Shown: positions 54,796 through 64,000 of the stretch, in pieces | How positions within the stretch are numbered: the stretch's first letter is position 1 | How the letters are laid out: every line of letters starts with the position of its first letter | Assembly: GCF_018812025.1 (NCBI RefSeq) | Contig: NC_063061.1 | Coordinates: forward strand, 5,073,796 to 5,137,795 | DNA length: 64,000 nt | Source of the DNA: Megalobrama amblycephala | Lineage: Eukaryota > Chordata > Actinopteri > Cypriniformes > Xenocyprididae | Direction of reading: 5' to 3' | Made by a program: the position numbers and the translations under genes | The notes under the pieces: generated by a model | Seen by the model: the letters and a program-made list of their open reading frames with translations, nothing else | What the model was told of the DNA's origin: nothing | Database searches by the model: none

Positions 54796-57700
54796 TGTTT
54801 GTCAGTAACAAGGACATTGTCAGATCTGATGCTGGGACAAATGTCAGCGCTGCAGCTCAGAGTGGAAGTCAGATTACAGCACCTGTGCTCACTAACAATA
54901 CAATAACAGGCGATGTCAACATCATACATAATACACCTAGTAAGTAAAATGTGTTGTACATTTCATAGATACTGATCATTTTGACTTATCTTTTTTTTTT
55001 CTTTCGATAATATATTGAGTATTTTCATGTGTAATCACAGGTCATATGCTAAAATGTATTCATTGTATTAGTAGTAAAAGGATCTACTTGATACTTTCTA
55101 ATAAAATTATATTAATGCTGAATATGTTTTAGATTTAGCTGTTGAAATCTCATAATTTATTGACATTTGAGACACCCCAGGTAGGGTAAAAAAAATTAAC
55201 TAATAGATATCACCATACTTCCCCAGCTGATTGATTAAATTAAGAATTGCAAACATTTTTAGTAAGTTTTCTTAAATGTTATGTTTAAATTTGCAAATGA
55301 GGCATTATCTAATTAAATATGCACTAATTTGCATGCATTAATAGAACACAAATTTGTTTTACATTTGTTTTTTTGACCATTAGAGTTAAAGGTTTTTACA
55401 GAGGGGATTTCGGATCTCTTTTTATCACTTCACACATCAGAAAATACTCTCAACAGCCAGAAAAAAACAATTTTGTTTTTATGTATTTTTTGATATATTC
55501 ATTCTAAAACATAGAGGATATAGGATGATTTATAGTCCATATCTAATATTTTCAAATGTCTTGTACCTTTGACGGTGTTAACCATGGTGTCACGTGGATG
55601 AGAACGTGTATGGAAATGATATGCAGATGAGGTTATGCATAGTAAAACTAGGCATCATAAGCTCCATATATGGTGATTTCGGGGAGGAGACAGGGTGGAG
55701 ATGCACGTACGCACAATCTTCCGTTGACTGAGATTTATAAAGGGATTTGTGCGCAGGTTCTGGCGTACGCATGGTTTTATAAATCAGATTTTTTTGTGCG
55801 TACGTACACTTTTAGGATGAAATCTATGCAAAGTTTTATAAATGAGGCCCCAGGCCACCATCTTCCATTGCTCCGTGGTCCAGTTCTGATGCTCACGTGT
55901 CCACTGTTGGCTCTTTCGGCGGTGGACAGGGGTCAGCATGGGCACCCTGACTGGTCTGCAGCTATGCAGCTCCATACACTACAAACTGTGATGCACTGTG
56001 TATTCTGACACCTTTCTATCAGAACCAGCATTAACTTCTTGAGCAATTTGAGCTACAGGAGCTCATCTGTTGGATCGGACCACACGGACCAGCCTTCGCT
56101 CCCCATGCGCATCAATGAGTCTTGGCCGCCCATGACCCTCTCGCCAGTTCACCACTGTTCCTTCCTTGGACCTCTTTTGATAGATACTGACGACTGCAGA
56201 CCGGGAACACCCTACAAGAGCTGCAGTTTTGGAGATGCTCTGAAAACACTGTTCCTGCTCGATTGCTCCTGTCTGCCTCGCTACCTCTGCTCGCTGCCTC
56301 GCTGCCTCTGCCTCGCTGCTGGTGGTTTGCGTCTCCGTATAGCTTTGTATAGCTTTGTTTTCTCTTACTTTTATTGAATCTCTTACTTTTATTCATTGTT
56401 GCTTATATTATTATTATTGCCTACCACATTAATCTGACGTCGCTAGCTTGTAATCTTTGAATCTAAATCGCTGTTACAACGCGTTTGCATCTCGCTAGCT
56501 TGTTAACTTGTCATCAGTCTCGCGCGCTCCTTTTTCAACGCGTTCATCAAACAGCTGTGGTAACTCAGATCAGTCTACAAACACGGTGAGTCATGTCATC
56601 CTCTCCCAGTGTTATTTTATGTTCAGTTTGTCACATGTTCAGCATAGCTCTCTCTGTCAGCGACGAGGGATTTACATGTCAAATGTAGAGAAATAGTCAG
56701 GCTTACAGAGAGAATCTCAGAATTAGAGACACGCATCCAAACTTTAATCGAGGATAGTAAGAATGCAGGGGCTTCAGATACTGTTTTGGATGCAACTAGC
56801 TTAGTAAACTCTGTACATTGTTCGGTTCCGCCTGTAGAGCCCGCGCAGCAGGGCAATTGGGTAACGGTGAGGCGGCCTAGTCGCGGAAAACACCACTCTT
56901 CCGTTCCAGTAAGAACATCAAACAGGTTCTCCCCACTCAGTGACACACCCACTGAGAATCCTGTTGAAAGTGCCCTAGTTATTGGCAATTCTATTACACG
57001 GCACGTGAAAATAGAGACACCAGCCACCATGGTCACATGTTTGCTGGGAGCCAGAGCACCTGACATCAAAGCAAATTTAAATGTGCTGGCTAATGCTAAT
57101 CGTAAATACTCTAAAATTATTATTCACGTCGGCACAAATGATGTTCGACTTCGCCAGTTGGAGATCACTAAAATTAACATTAAAGGGGTGTGTGAACTCG
57201 TAAGTACAATGTCAGGAGAAGTAATTTGCTCTGGCCCTCTTCCTGTTCGTCAGAGTGATGAGATAGTTAGCAGATTATCATCACTCAATAGCTGGCTGTC
57301 TAAGTGGTTTCCGCAGAATAATATAGGTTTCATAGACAATTGGAAAAGTTTTTGGGGCAGACCTGACCTGTTGAAAAGAGATGGTATTCATCCATCCCGG
57401 GATGGTTCTGCTCTTCTCTCTAGTAATATGGCACATAGTCTTAGAGCTGAAACATGACAAACTGGGGCCCAGGACAGGAAGCAGACAGACTGGCTAAACC
57501 GACCGTCTGCTAGCTGCCTCACGTTACAGAAGTCAGATAAATCCCAACACATAGAAACTCTTACACCTAAATATTATCACATAGAGACTGTGTCTGTACC
57601 CCGAATTAGTAAAAACAAAAAACTTCCAAACCCATTTAATGGTAAAAATTTTATTGATGTTCAACAAATAAAAAATAGAGATAATAATGATAAACAAATG

Positions 57701-60700
57701 ATAAAGCTTGGGTTGTTAAATATTAGATCACTTTCTTCAAAAGCACTTATTGTAAACGATATTATCACAGACAATAATCTAGATGTGCTGTGTTTGACAG
57801 AAACCTGGCTAAAACCGGACGATTACATTACTTTAAATGAGTCTAGTCCTCAAGGTTATGATTATCGACACAATCCTCGTCAGAAAGGCAAAGGGGGAGG
57901 TGTTGCTGTAATTTATGGTAATATTTACAGTATCAGCCAGAAGTCTTTCAAATATAATTCCTTCGAAGTGATGGTGCTTTACGTAACATTATGTAAGTTG
58001 ACATTTGTGCTGGCTACTGTATATAGGCCACCAGGACACCATACAGACTTTATCAAAGAAATTGCAGATTTTCTATCAGAATTAGTACTAGCTGCAGATA
58101 AAGTCCTTGTTGTTGGTGATTTTAATATCCATGTAGATAATAAAAAGACTCATTGGGATTGGCATTTTCAGACATCCTAAACTCTATTGGTGTTAGACAA
58201 CATGTGTCAGGACCCACTCAGTGTCGTAATCATACTTTAGATATAATATTGTCACATGGAATCGATATTGGTGCCGTTGAAATTCTGCAGCAGAGTGATG
58301 ACATCTCAGATCATCATCTAGTCTCGTGTATACTACATTTAGTCAAAGAGGCTAAACTGCCTCCCTGCCATAAATATGGTAGAACCATCACTTCTACCAC
58401 TAAAGATCGCTTTATAAATAATCTTCCTGATCAGTTTCATCGCCTTAGCATACCAGACAGCTTAGAAGACCTCGATGTTGCAACAGAAACTATTACCTCT
58501 GTCTTTTCCAGCACATTAGACTCAGTTGCTCCTTTGCATTTAAAAAAGATTAAGGAAATAAATCCAACGCCATGGTACAATGAGCACACTCGGGCCCTAA
58601 AAACAGCAGCTAGAAAAATGGAGCGCAGCTGGAAGAAAACAAAACTAGAAGTATTTCGCATTTCGTGGAGAGAGAGAATGAATGAGTACAGAAAGGCCTT
58701 AAAAACTGCTAGATCTGCCTATTTCTCAAAACCTTTAGAAGAAAATAAACACAACCCTAGGTATTTATTTGATACAGTGGCTAAATTAAATAGAAATAAA
58801 GCTTCAACTTCTGATGTTTCCAAAGAGCACAGCAGTAATGACTTTATGAACTTCTTTACTTGCAAGATTGATAATATTAGAGAAAAAATTATAACCATAC
58901 AACCGTCTACTACAGTATTGTGTGCATTGTAGTATCCCTGAAGAAAAATTCAATTAATTTACTGCTTTAGGAGAGGAAGAATGGTCTAAACTTGTTAAAT
59001 CATCAAAATCAACAACATGCATGTTAGACCCTATTCCGCCTAAGCTATTGAAAGAGATGCTTCCGGAGGTCATAGATCCTCTTCTTAATATTGTTAATCA
59101 TACTTATCTGACCGTTATCAGTTTGTAGTAGTAAACGATGAGATGTCATATCAATCACAACTTAAATATGGAGTACCGCAAGGCTCAGTACTAGGACCGT
59201 TGCTTTTCACTCTGTACATGCTAGCCTTGGGAGATATCATTAGGAAGCATGGCATTAGTTTTCATTGTTATGCTGATGATACTCAGCTCTATGTTTCTTC
59301 ACGCCCTGACGAAACTTACGAATTCGCTAAATTAACAGAATGTATAGCTGATATAAAAAACTGGATGACCAGTAATTTCCTACTACTAAATTCAGAAAAA
59401 ACAGATTCTAATTTTTAGACTGAAAACTACTTCACGCAATAACCTAGAATACTGTCTAACACTTGATGGCTGCTCTGTTAAGTCTTCGTCGTCAGTTAGG
59501 AACCTGGGTGTGCTCTTTGATACCAATCTTTCATTTGAAGGCCATGTTACTAGCATCTGCAAAACCGCATTCTTCCATCTTAAAAATATATCTAAACTAC
59601 GACATATGCTCTCAAAGAAAAATGCAGAACAGTTAGTTCATGCGTTCATGACCTCAAGGCTAGGTTACTTTAACGCTCTACTGGGTGGTTGTTCCTCCCG
59701 CTTGATAAATAAACTACAGCTCGTACAAAATGCAGCAGCTAGAGTTCTTACTAGAACTAGGAAGTATGACCATATTAGCCCAGTTCTGTCATCACTGCAT
59801 TGGCTTCCTGTTAAACATCATATAGATTTTAAAATCTTGCTAATTACTTACAAAGCACTAAATGGTTTAGCTCCCCAGTACCTGAGCGAGCTCTTAAATC
59901 ATTATAATCCTTCACGTTTATTGCGATCTCAGAATTCAGGCCAGCTGATAATACCTAGAATATCAAAATCAACCGCAGGTGGTAGATCCTTTTCCTATTT
60001 GGCACCCAAACTCTGGAACAATCTTCCTAGCATTGTTCGGGATGCAGACACACTCTGTCAGTTTAAATCTAGACTAAAAACACATCTCTTTAACCTGGCA
60101 TACACAACACATTATCAATTTATATTTTCAAATCCGTTAAAGGATTATTAGGCTGCATAAATTAGGTCAGCCGGATCCGGGAACACTTCCTATAACACCA
60201 GATGTACTCGTTACATCAGAAAAAGAATGGCATTTACGCTAATATTAGTCTTTCTGTTTATCCCGAGGTTTACCGTAGTCAACCGGATCCGGGCCGTATC
60301 CAGCTGAGACCAAGGACCTGCGCCTTGACATGACCACAACGCAGCCCTGAAGTATCAGCAGAGATCGAGTCGACTAGCTCATCCATTGTGAAGACATCAT
60401 CAACACGACAGCCAGTGCCACAGTTCCTCAACAAACCGTCCATACCGGCGTGATGAATACGATCCTCAACTGGATGGAACTGAAATAAATACTTTGATTG
60501 TTGCTATCCTATCAGACTTATGATAGCAACCTGATTCATAACAAAACACTTTTCGCCAGAGGAGAACTGGCCCCCCGACTAAGCCTGGTTTCTCCCAAGG
60601 TTTTTTTTCTCCATTTTAACACCTATTTGCCACTTGTTTGCCACCTGATGTCACCTGTTGGAGTTTGGGTTCCTTGCCGCTGTCACCTTTGGGTTGCTTA

Positions 60701-63700
60701 GTTGGGGACACTTGACATTTGACTTGACATTTGATATTCAACAGTATTCTTGACATTTATTCAACAGTGCTTTTGATCTGCCTGCATTGACACTATTCTT
60801 TAAGAGCTGCTGTGCAGCCAAAATTATGTACCAGTTATCAATGTAAAGCTGCTTTGACACAATCTGCATTGTAAAAAGCGCTATATAAATAAAGGTGACC
60901 GGACTTGACCCAGTCGTCTAGCCATCACAATTTGGCTCTCGTCAAACTCGCTCAAATCCTTACACTTGCCCATTTTTCTTGCTTCTAACACATCAACTTT
61001 GAGGACAAAATGTTCACTTTCTGCCTAATATATCCACCCACTAACAGGTGCCGTGATGAAGAGATGATCAGTGTTATTCACTTCAGCTGTCAGTGCTCAT
61101 AATGTTATGCCTGATCTGTGAATGTACTGTAATTGAAATCTACAGACGCAAATATATAAAGTGCTATAAAAGATACACAAAAGTGTATTTTGGATGTTTT
61201 CTTTCCATCAGTCCTCTTTCAACACTTAATGAAAAGCCAAAAAGCGCAAAATCCCAAAATTGACAGGTGCATGAAAACAGTGTTTTTTTTGTCTAATTTT
61301 CTGCAGGTTCTACTTCGAATGGCCCACCCTCTGAAACAACACGAATCCCAGGTAAGAGATAAATCTGATATGTCTTGAATGTTTTACCTTTTGCCTTTTA
61401 ATTTAGCATCTACAGTCTGCTCTAAAATGTCTTACTCTATTAGAATTAGAATTAGTTTCAAAATGCACTAACCCTGTTTAACATTGCTTATTTTATGTGT
61501 GCAGCAACAAGTTCTGTGATTTTAAAATATAAGGAGCTGATCTGCAGCGAGTATCGGTGTGTGACCGAGTATAACTCACGGTCTGGTGAACATGTGCTGC
61601 TGTCTGAGCGCTACACACAACCTCTGATCCTTCAGAGACATAGAGGTCAAAAAGAAAGAGAAGAAGAGATCAGATCCAGTGGAGAAAGCTTCCAGAAGGT
61701 CCTCAGCGCCCGGAGCAGTGATGACTCTGTCCATCTGAACTCTCTGTTTGACCGAGATGGACACGGGATCCGTCCCAGTGCTGTTATACTGCAGGGGAAT
61801 TCTGGGAATGGGAAATCTTTCACTGTGCAGAAGATCATGATGGACTGGGCATCTGGTGACCTCTACAAAGAGCGGTTTGATGTTGTGTTCCACTTGAAGT
61901 GTAAAGAAATAAACCGCATTAATGGCATAAAGAGTTTGGAGGAGATCTTAAGCTGCAGTTGTAGTTTAACATCAGATCAGATCTCACAGGTACTACAGCA
62001 TGCACCAGAGAAGATGCTCTTCATCATCGATGGATTTGATGAGCTGAGACTCACTCAGGACATTAATGACATGTCACCACACACTGATCTGCTTCAGAAA
62101 GCCCCAGCTGAGGTCATTCTTTGTGACCTGCTGAGGGGTCGAATCCTGCCAGAGTCCTTCCTTCTGGTCACCTCCAGATCTACAGCCACAGATACACTGA
62201 GTAAACTGCTCAAAGGACCTCAGCGTTTCTCTGAGATCATGGGATTTTCAGAAAAGGGGGTAGAGGAGTACTTCCAGAAGTTCTTTAAAAATGAGGAACA
62301 TTTCAGGAAGGCTTACACACTTGTGAAGGAGAATGAAACTCTCATAACCGCCTGTTCCATCCCTGTCGTCTGCTGGATCATCTGCACAACTATCAAGGAA
62401 CGACTCAAAACCGCTGCAGATGTAACAAGTGGACTGGAAACCACCACCTCCATCTACGTTGACTTTGTGTGCACGCTCTTGAAGCATCACTGCCAGGGTT
62501 TGAGTCAGTCCATCCCGACCCTGCTGAGGAGTCTGGGTCAGCTGGCAGAGAGAGGTATGCTGGAACAGCAAGTCCTGTTGGATGAGAAAACTGTTAAAGA
62601 AATGGTTTCAGACCCTGCTGGCAGTCCGTTCCTGTGCAAGTTCCTGTTTAAGAGAAGAATCCACCAGGAGACGATGTTCAGTTTCATGCATCTCAGCTTT
62701 CAGGAGTTCTTCACTGCTCTGTACTATGTCCTTTTGGGTGAAAAAGAGTCCCAGAGAAAATTTACACAGCTATTTTCCATTAATAAATACTCAAGTCGTC
62801 ATCATTTTTGTCCTTCACATTTTTCAGCTGTGGTGCAGTTTGCATTTGGTCTGCTGAATAAGGATGTGAGACGCACACTTGAGGAACATGGTCTCTTTGT
62901 TCATTCAAAAACACAGACTCGTCTGAAAGAATGGATTTTGAAAATGGTTCAAAATATCCACACATATTCAATTAAAGCACTTTTTTACCTTCATTGTCTC
63001 TATGAACTTCATGAAGAGGACTTTGTGAAAAAAGTTATGAAAACCTGGAAAAGAATTCATGCAGATGATGTATTCATAAGCAGAACAGACTGCTGGGTCC
63101 TGCTGTACTGCTCTCAGTTCTGTCAGTGCATCGAAGAACTGGATCTTTTTGTGTGCACATTAACACCTGAAAATTTCCGTATGATTCTGCCTGTTTATCA
63201 CAAGTTTAAGAAAGTAAGGTAAGTGCTTTGACAGATACATGATGGATCTTATTAATATCTATATAATTCATTCTATTTTTTTATATTATTCATCCATCAC
63301 TGGTATGAATGTATACATACCAGTGATACATATTTAATACATTTTATAAAAGTCATTATGTTTTTATGATTTGTTATTGCAAGTTAACTTGATTATTTAG
63401 TCTTTACACTCATCTTCTGGATTTGATTTTAAAGCTTGAACGTACACGTTTCATCAGACTCTGATCTTGATGAACTGATAAACGCTCTCACAAGAGAACA
63501 GACCCTGAGATCAACACGGTAATGTCTCAAAATACATTTTATACATTTAAAGTATTTAATGTACACATGAGTTATCATCCTTCAGTGTGCTTTTGTTTTA
63601 TGTTCAGTTCATCAATCTTTTTTCTGTCCTTTGATTTGCAGCATTGATGTCCTCTTCATATTTAGAAAATTTGAGTGTTATCTTCATTTGTCAATAAATG

Positions 63701-63710
63701 AAGAAATCAG
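54796..63710 (+). CDS. NLR copy 2: FISNA-NACHT-LRR gene (3' end outside window)
   Basis: Second complete 5' set of the NLR exons: 54796-54939 (linker), 61307-61351 (45 nt), 61505-63218 (FISNA-NACHT, 1,714 nt), 63435-63518 (84-nt LRR), 63642-63710 (69 nt). Phases fit throughout and all are open. Walker A GNSGNGKS is at 61795-61818; Walker [11 protein letters not shown] starts at 62017. The role, by family, is a cytosolic NLR sensor. The acceptor of the 84-nt exon is TTTAAAG instead of TTTACAG, a possible splice weakening. The following 249-nt exon and the C-terminal exons lie past 64000. Confidence 0.8.
54940..55470. other. Intron sequence with deletion junction
   Basis: Collinear with copy 1 until about 55460. 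At AAAAAAACAATTTTG (about 55461-55475) it jumps to sequence equivalent to 25043 of copy 1, losing about 1.68 kb. Confidence 0.6.
56786..57457 (+). pseudogene. LINE ORF1 esterase part (copy 2)
   Basis: 223 open codons from the first in-frame ATG, covering the esterase domain ([16 protein letters not shown]). The N-terminal zinc finger and coiled coil are out of frame because of a small deletion around 56680 (CATGTCAAATG against CATGTCATAAATG). The nucleophile motif reads GNS. Confidence 0.8.
57590..60151 (+). pseudogene. LINE ORF2 (copy 2), RT motif A deleted
   Basis: Endonuclease motifs LNIRSL, LTETWL, GDFNIH and SDHHLVS are present, with a frameshift near 58147. At about 59099 the sequence jumps from TAATATTGTTAAT to CATACTTATCTGACC, removing the block that in copy 1 carries YRPISNF and [13 protein letters not shown]. 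The YADD box is preserved. It cannot encode an active polymerase. Confidence 0.85.
61505..63218 (+). CDS. NLR copy 2 FISNA-NACHT exon
   Basis: 1,714 nt between GTGTGCAG and GTAAGTGC, the same length as copy 1, with no stop and no indel. Relative to copy 1, substitutions include FDRDGHG for FNPDGHR just before the NACHT, RINGI for RICGI, and HHFCPSH for HNFFPSH. Walker A, Walker B and [16 protein letters not shown] are unchanged. Equal length and open frames argue that both copies were under constraint after duplication, or that the duplication is recent. Confidence 0.9.
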
Positions 63711-64000
63711 GTGAAGAAAAAGTTTTTTCTGTTTTTTCTGTTCATCAAATATCTGTTTCTCATGATAACCAGATAAAGTTATGTGAGGATTATATTTTGC
63801 ATAACCAGTTATACTGTATCATCTCCTTGTTCAATAACCATAATAGCATAATCTAGCAGTACATGTGTATGTATAAGCCTTTTCCTGTCATAGTTTGTTC
63901 TGCACAATCTAATACCTTCAGATTATAATTATGGTAGTAATAATGCTGATAAATTGGTAACCCAAAAAAGATCAAACAATAAAGTACCACACTATCAGCT
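63711..64000. other. Intron of NLR copy 2 at window end
   Basis: Matches copy 1 around 34701-35950 but lacks the 960-bp LTR-like insertion: CACAATCTAATACCTTCAG is continuous at about 63903-63921. Confidence 0.7.

Larger units (their letters stand above)
56244..60908 (+). mobile_element. L2/CR1-type LINE (copy 2)
   Basis: Same insertion point in the Tc1 (after GATGCTCTGA). ORF1 is frameshifted near its N-terminus, open from 56786 to 57457, with IGNSI in place of GDSI. The ORF2 endonuclease part is open at 57590-58180 and again from 58153 to 58932 after a frameshift. A deletion of about 366 bp follows, then an intact [10 protein letters not shown] box (59143-59418) and a C-terminal part (59510-60151). 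The 3' end is GCGCTATATAAATAAAGGTG. Confidence 0.85.
55471..61122 (-). mobile_element. Tc1 remnant with LINE insertion (copy 2)
   Basis: The left half of the Tc1 is deleted. The right part of the GGGGCCTCATTTATAAA-type element (to 55851) and the Tc1 transposase N-terminal region remain, then the LINE (56244-60908), then the Tc1 right end ATGTTATGCCTGATC at about 61103-61117. Same insertion points as in copy 1. Confidence 0.8.
43891..64000. repeat. Segmental duplication copy 2 (truncated by window end)
   Basis: Collinear with 13846 onward. Shared components keep order and orientation. Private to copy 2: hAT-like insertion 48083-49202, palindromic insertion 49769-50549, deletion corresponding to 23362-25042, deletion of about 366 bp in LINE ORF2, and a poly(A) tract at about 44275-44300. 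Private changes of copy 1, such as loss of about 170 bp before 15990, are intact here. Confidence 0.9.

Noticed and set aside
1..64000. CRISPR arrays, tRNA or rRNA genes, bacterial operons or phage modules
   Set aside because: No regularly spaced repeats, cloverleaf signatures or ribosome-binding-site-led gene runs were seen. All coding parts are spliced host exons or eukaryotic transposons.

Overview
This looks like nuclear DNA of a cyprinid-type teleost. It is AT-rich, almost wholly intronic or intergenic, and crowded with fish transposons: Tc1/mariner, hAT-like, TTAA-target and PIF/Harbinger elements, an L2/CR1-type LINE with an esterase ORF1, an I-clade LINE, and DIRS/Ngaro tyrosine-recombinase retrotransposons. 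The only host genes I can support belong to the fish-expanded NLR family with a FISNA-NACHT exon. No tRNA, rRNA, CRISPR or prokaryotic gene organisation is visible. Species, families and ages are inferences from motif recognition; nothing was searched.

Layout. (1) 1-4445: stacked DNA-transposon fragments. (2) 4446-5838: 3' end of NLR copy 0, with two coding exons and the stop codon. (3) 5839-13845: a DIRS-like retrotransposon remnant split by a 6.08-kb insertion. The insertion holds a large DNA transposon with a six-exon, nearly open transposase of the DUF7869 type, plus an unexplained LTR-like block. (4) 13846-41418: duplication copy 1, with an NLR gene whose eight recognisable coding exons (22680-38058) all join in compatible splice phase. 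(5) 41419-43890: spacer with a Ngaro/DIRS-like reverse-transcriptase fragment and a Harbinger element carrying a MADF-like exon. (6) 43891-64000: duplication copy 2, the same arrangement, cut by the window end inside the LRR exons.

Copies 1 and 2 form a tandem segmental duplication with a period of about 29-30 kb. They share nested transposon insertions, so those predate the duplication. Each also has private insertions and deletions that postdate it: an hAT-like element and a solo-LTR-like insert only in copy 1; an hAT-like element, a 781-bp palindromic TTAA element and two deletions only in copy 2. The NACHT exons of the two copies are both open for 1,714 nt and differ at about two dozen residues by my eye count.

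Functionally, the window is part of an NLR innate-immune receptor cluster growing by tandem duplication. Its introns and spacers serve as transposon landing sites. I did not find a convincing new multi-gene system. The items most worth a second look are the DUF7869-type element with one premature stop, the young perfect palindrome, the datable duplication, and the in-frame DIRS interruption.
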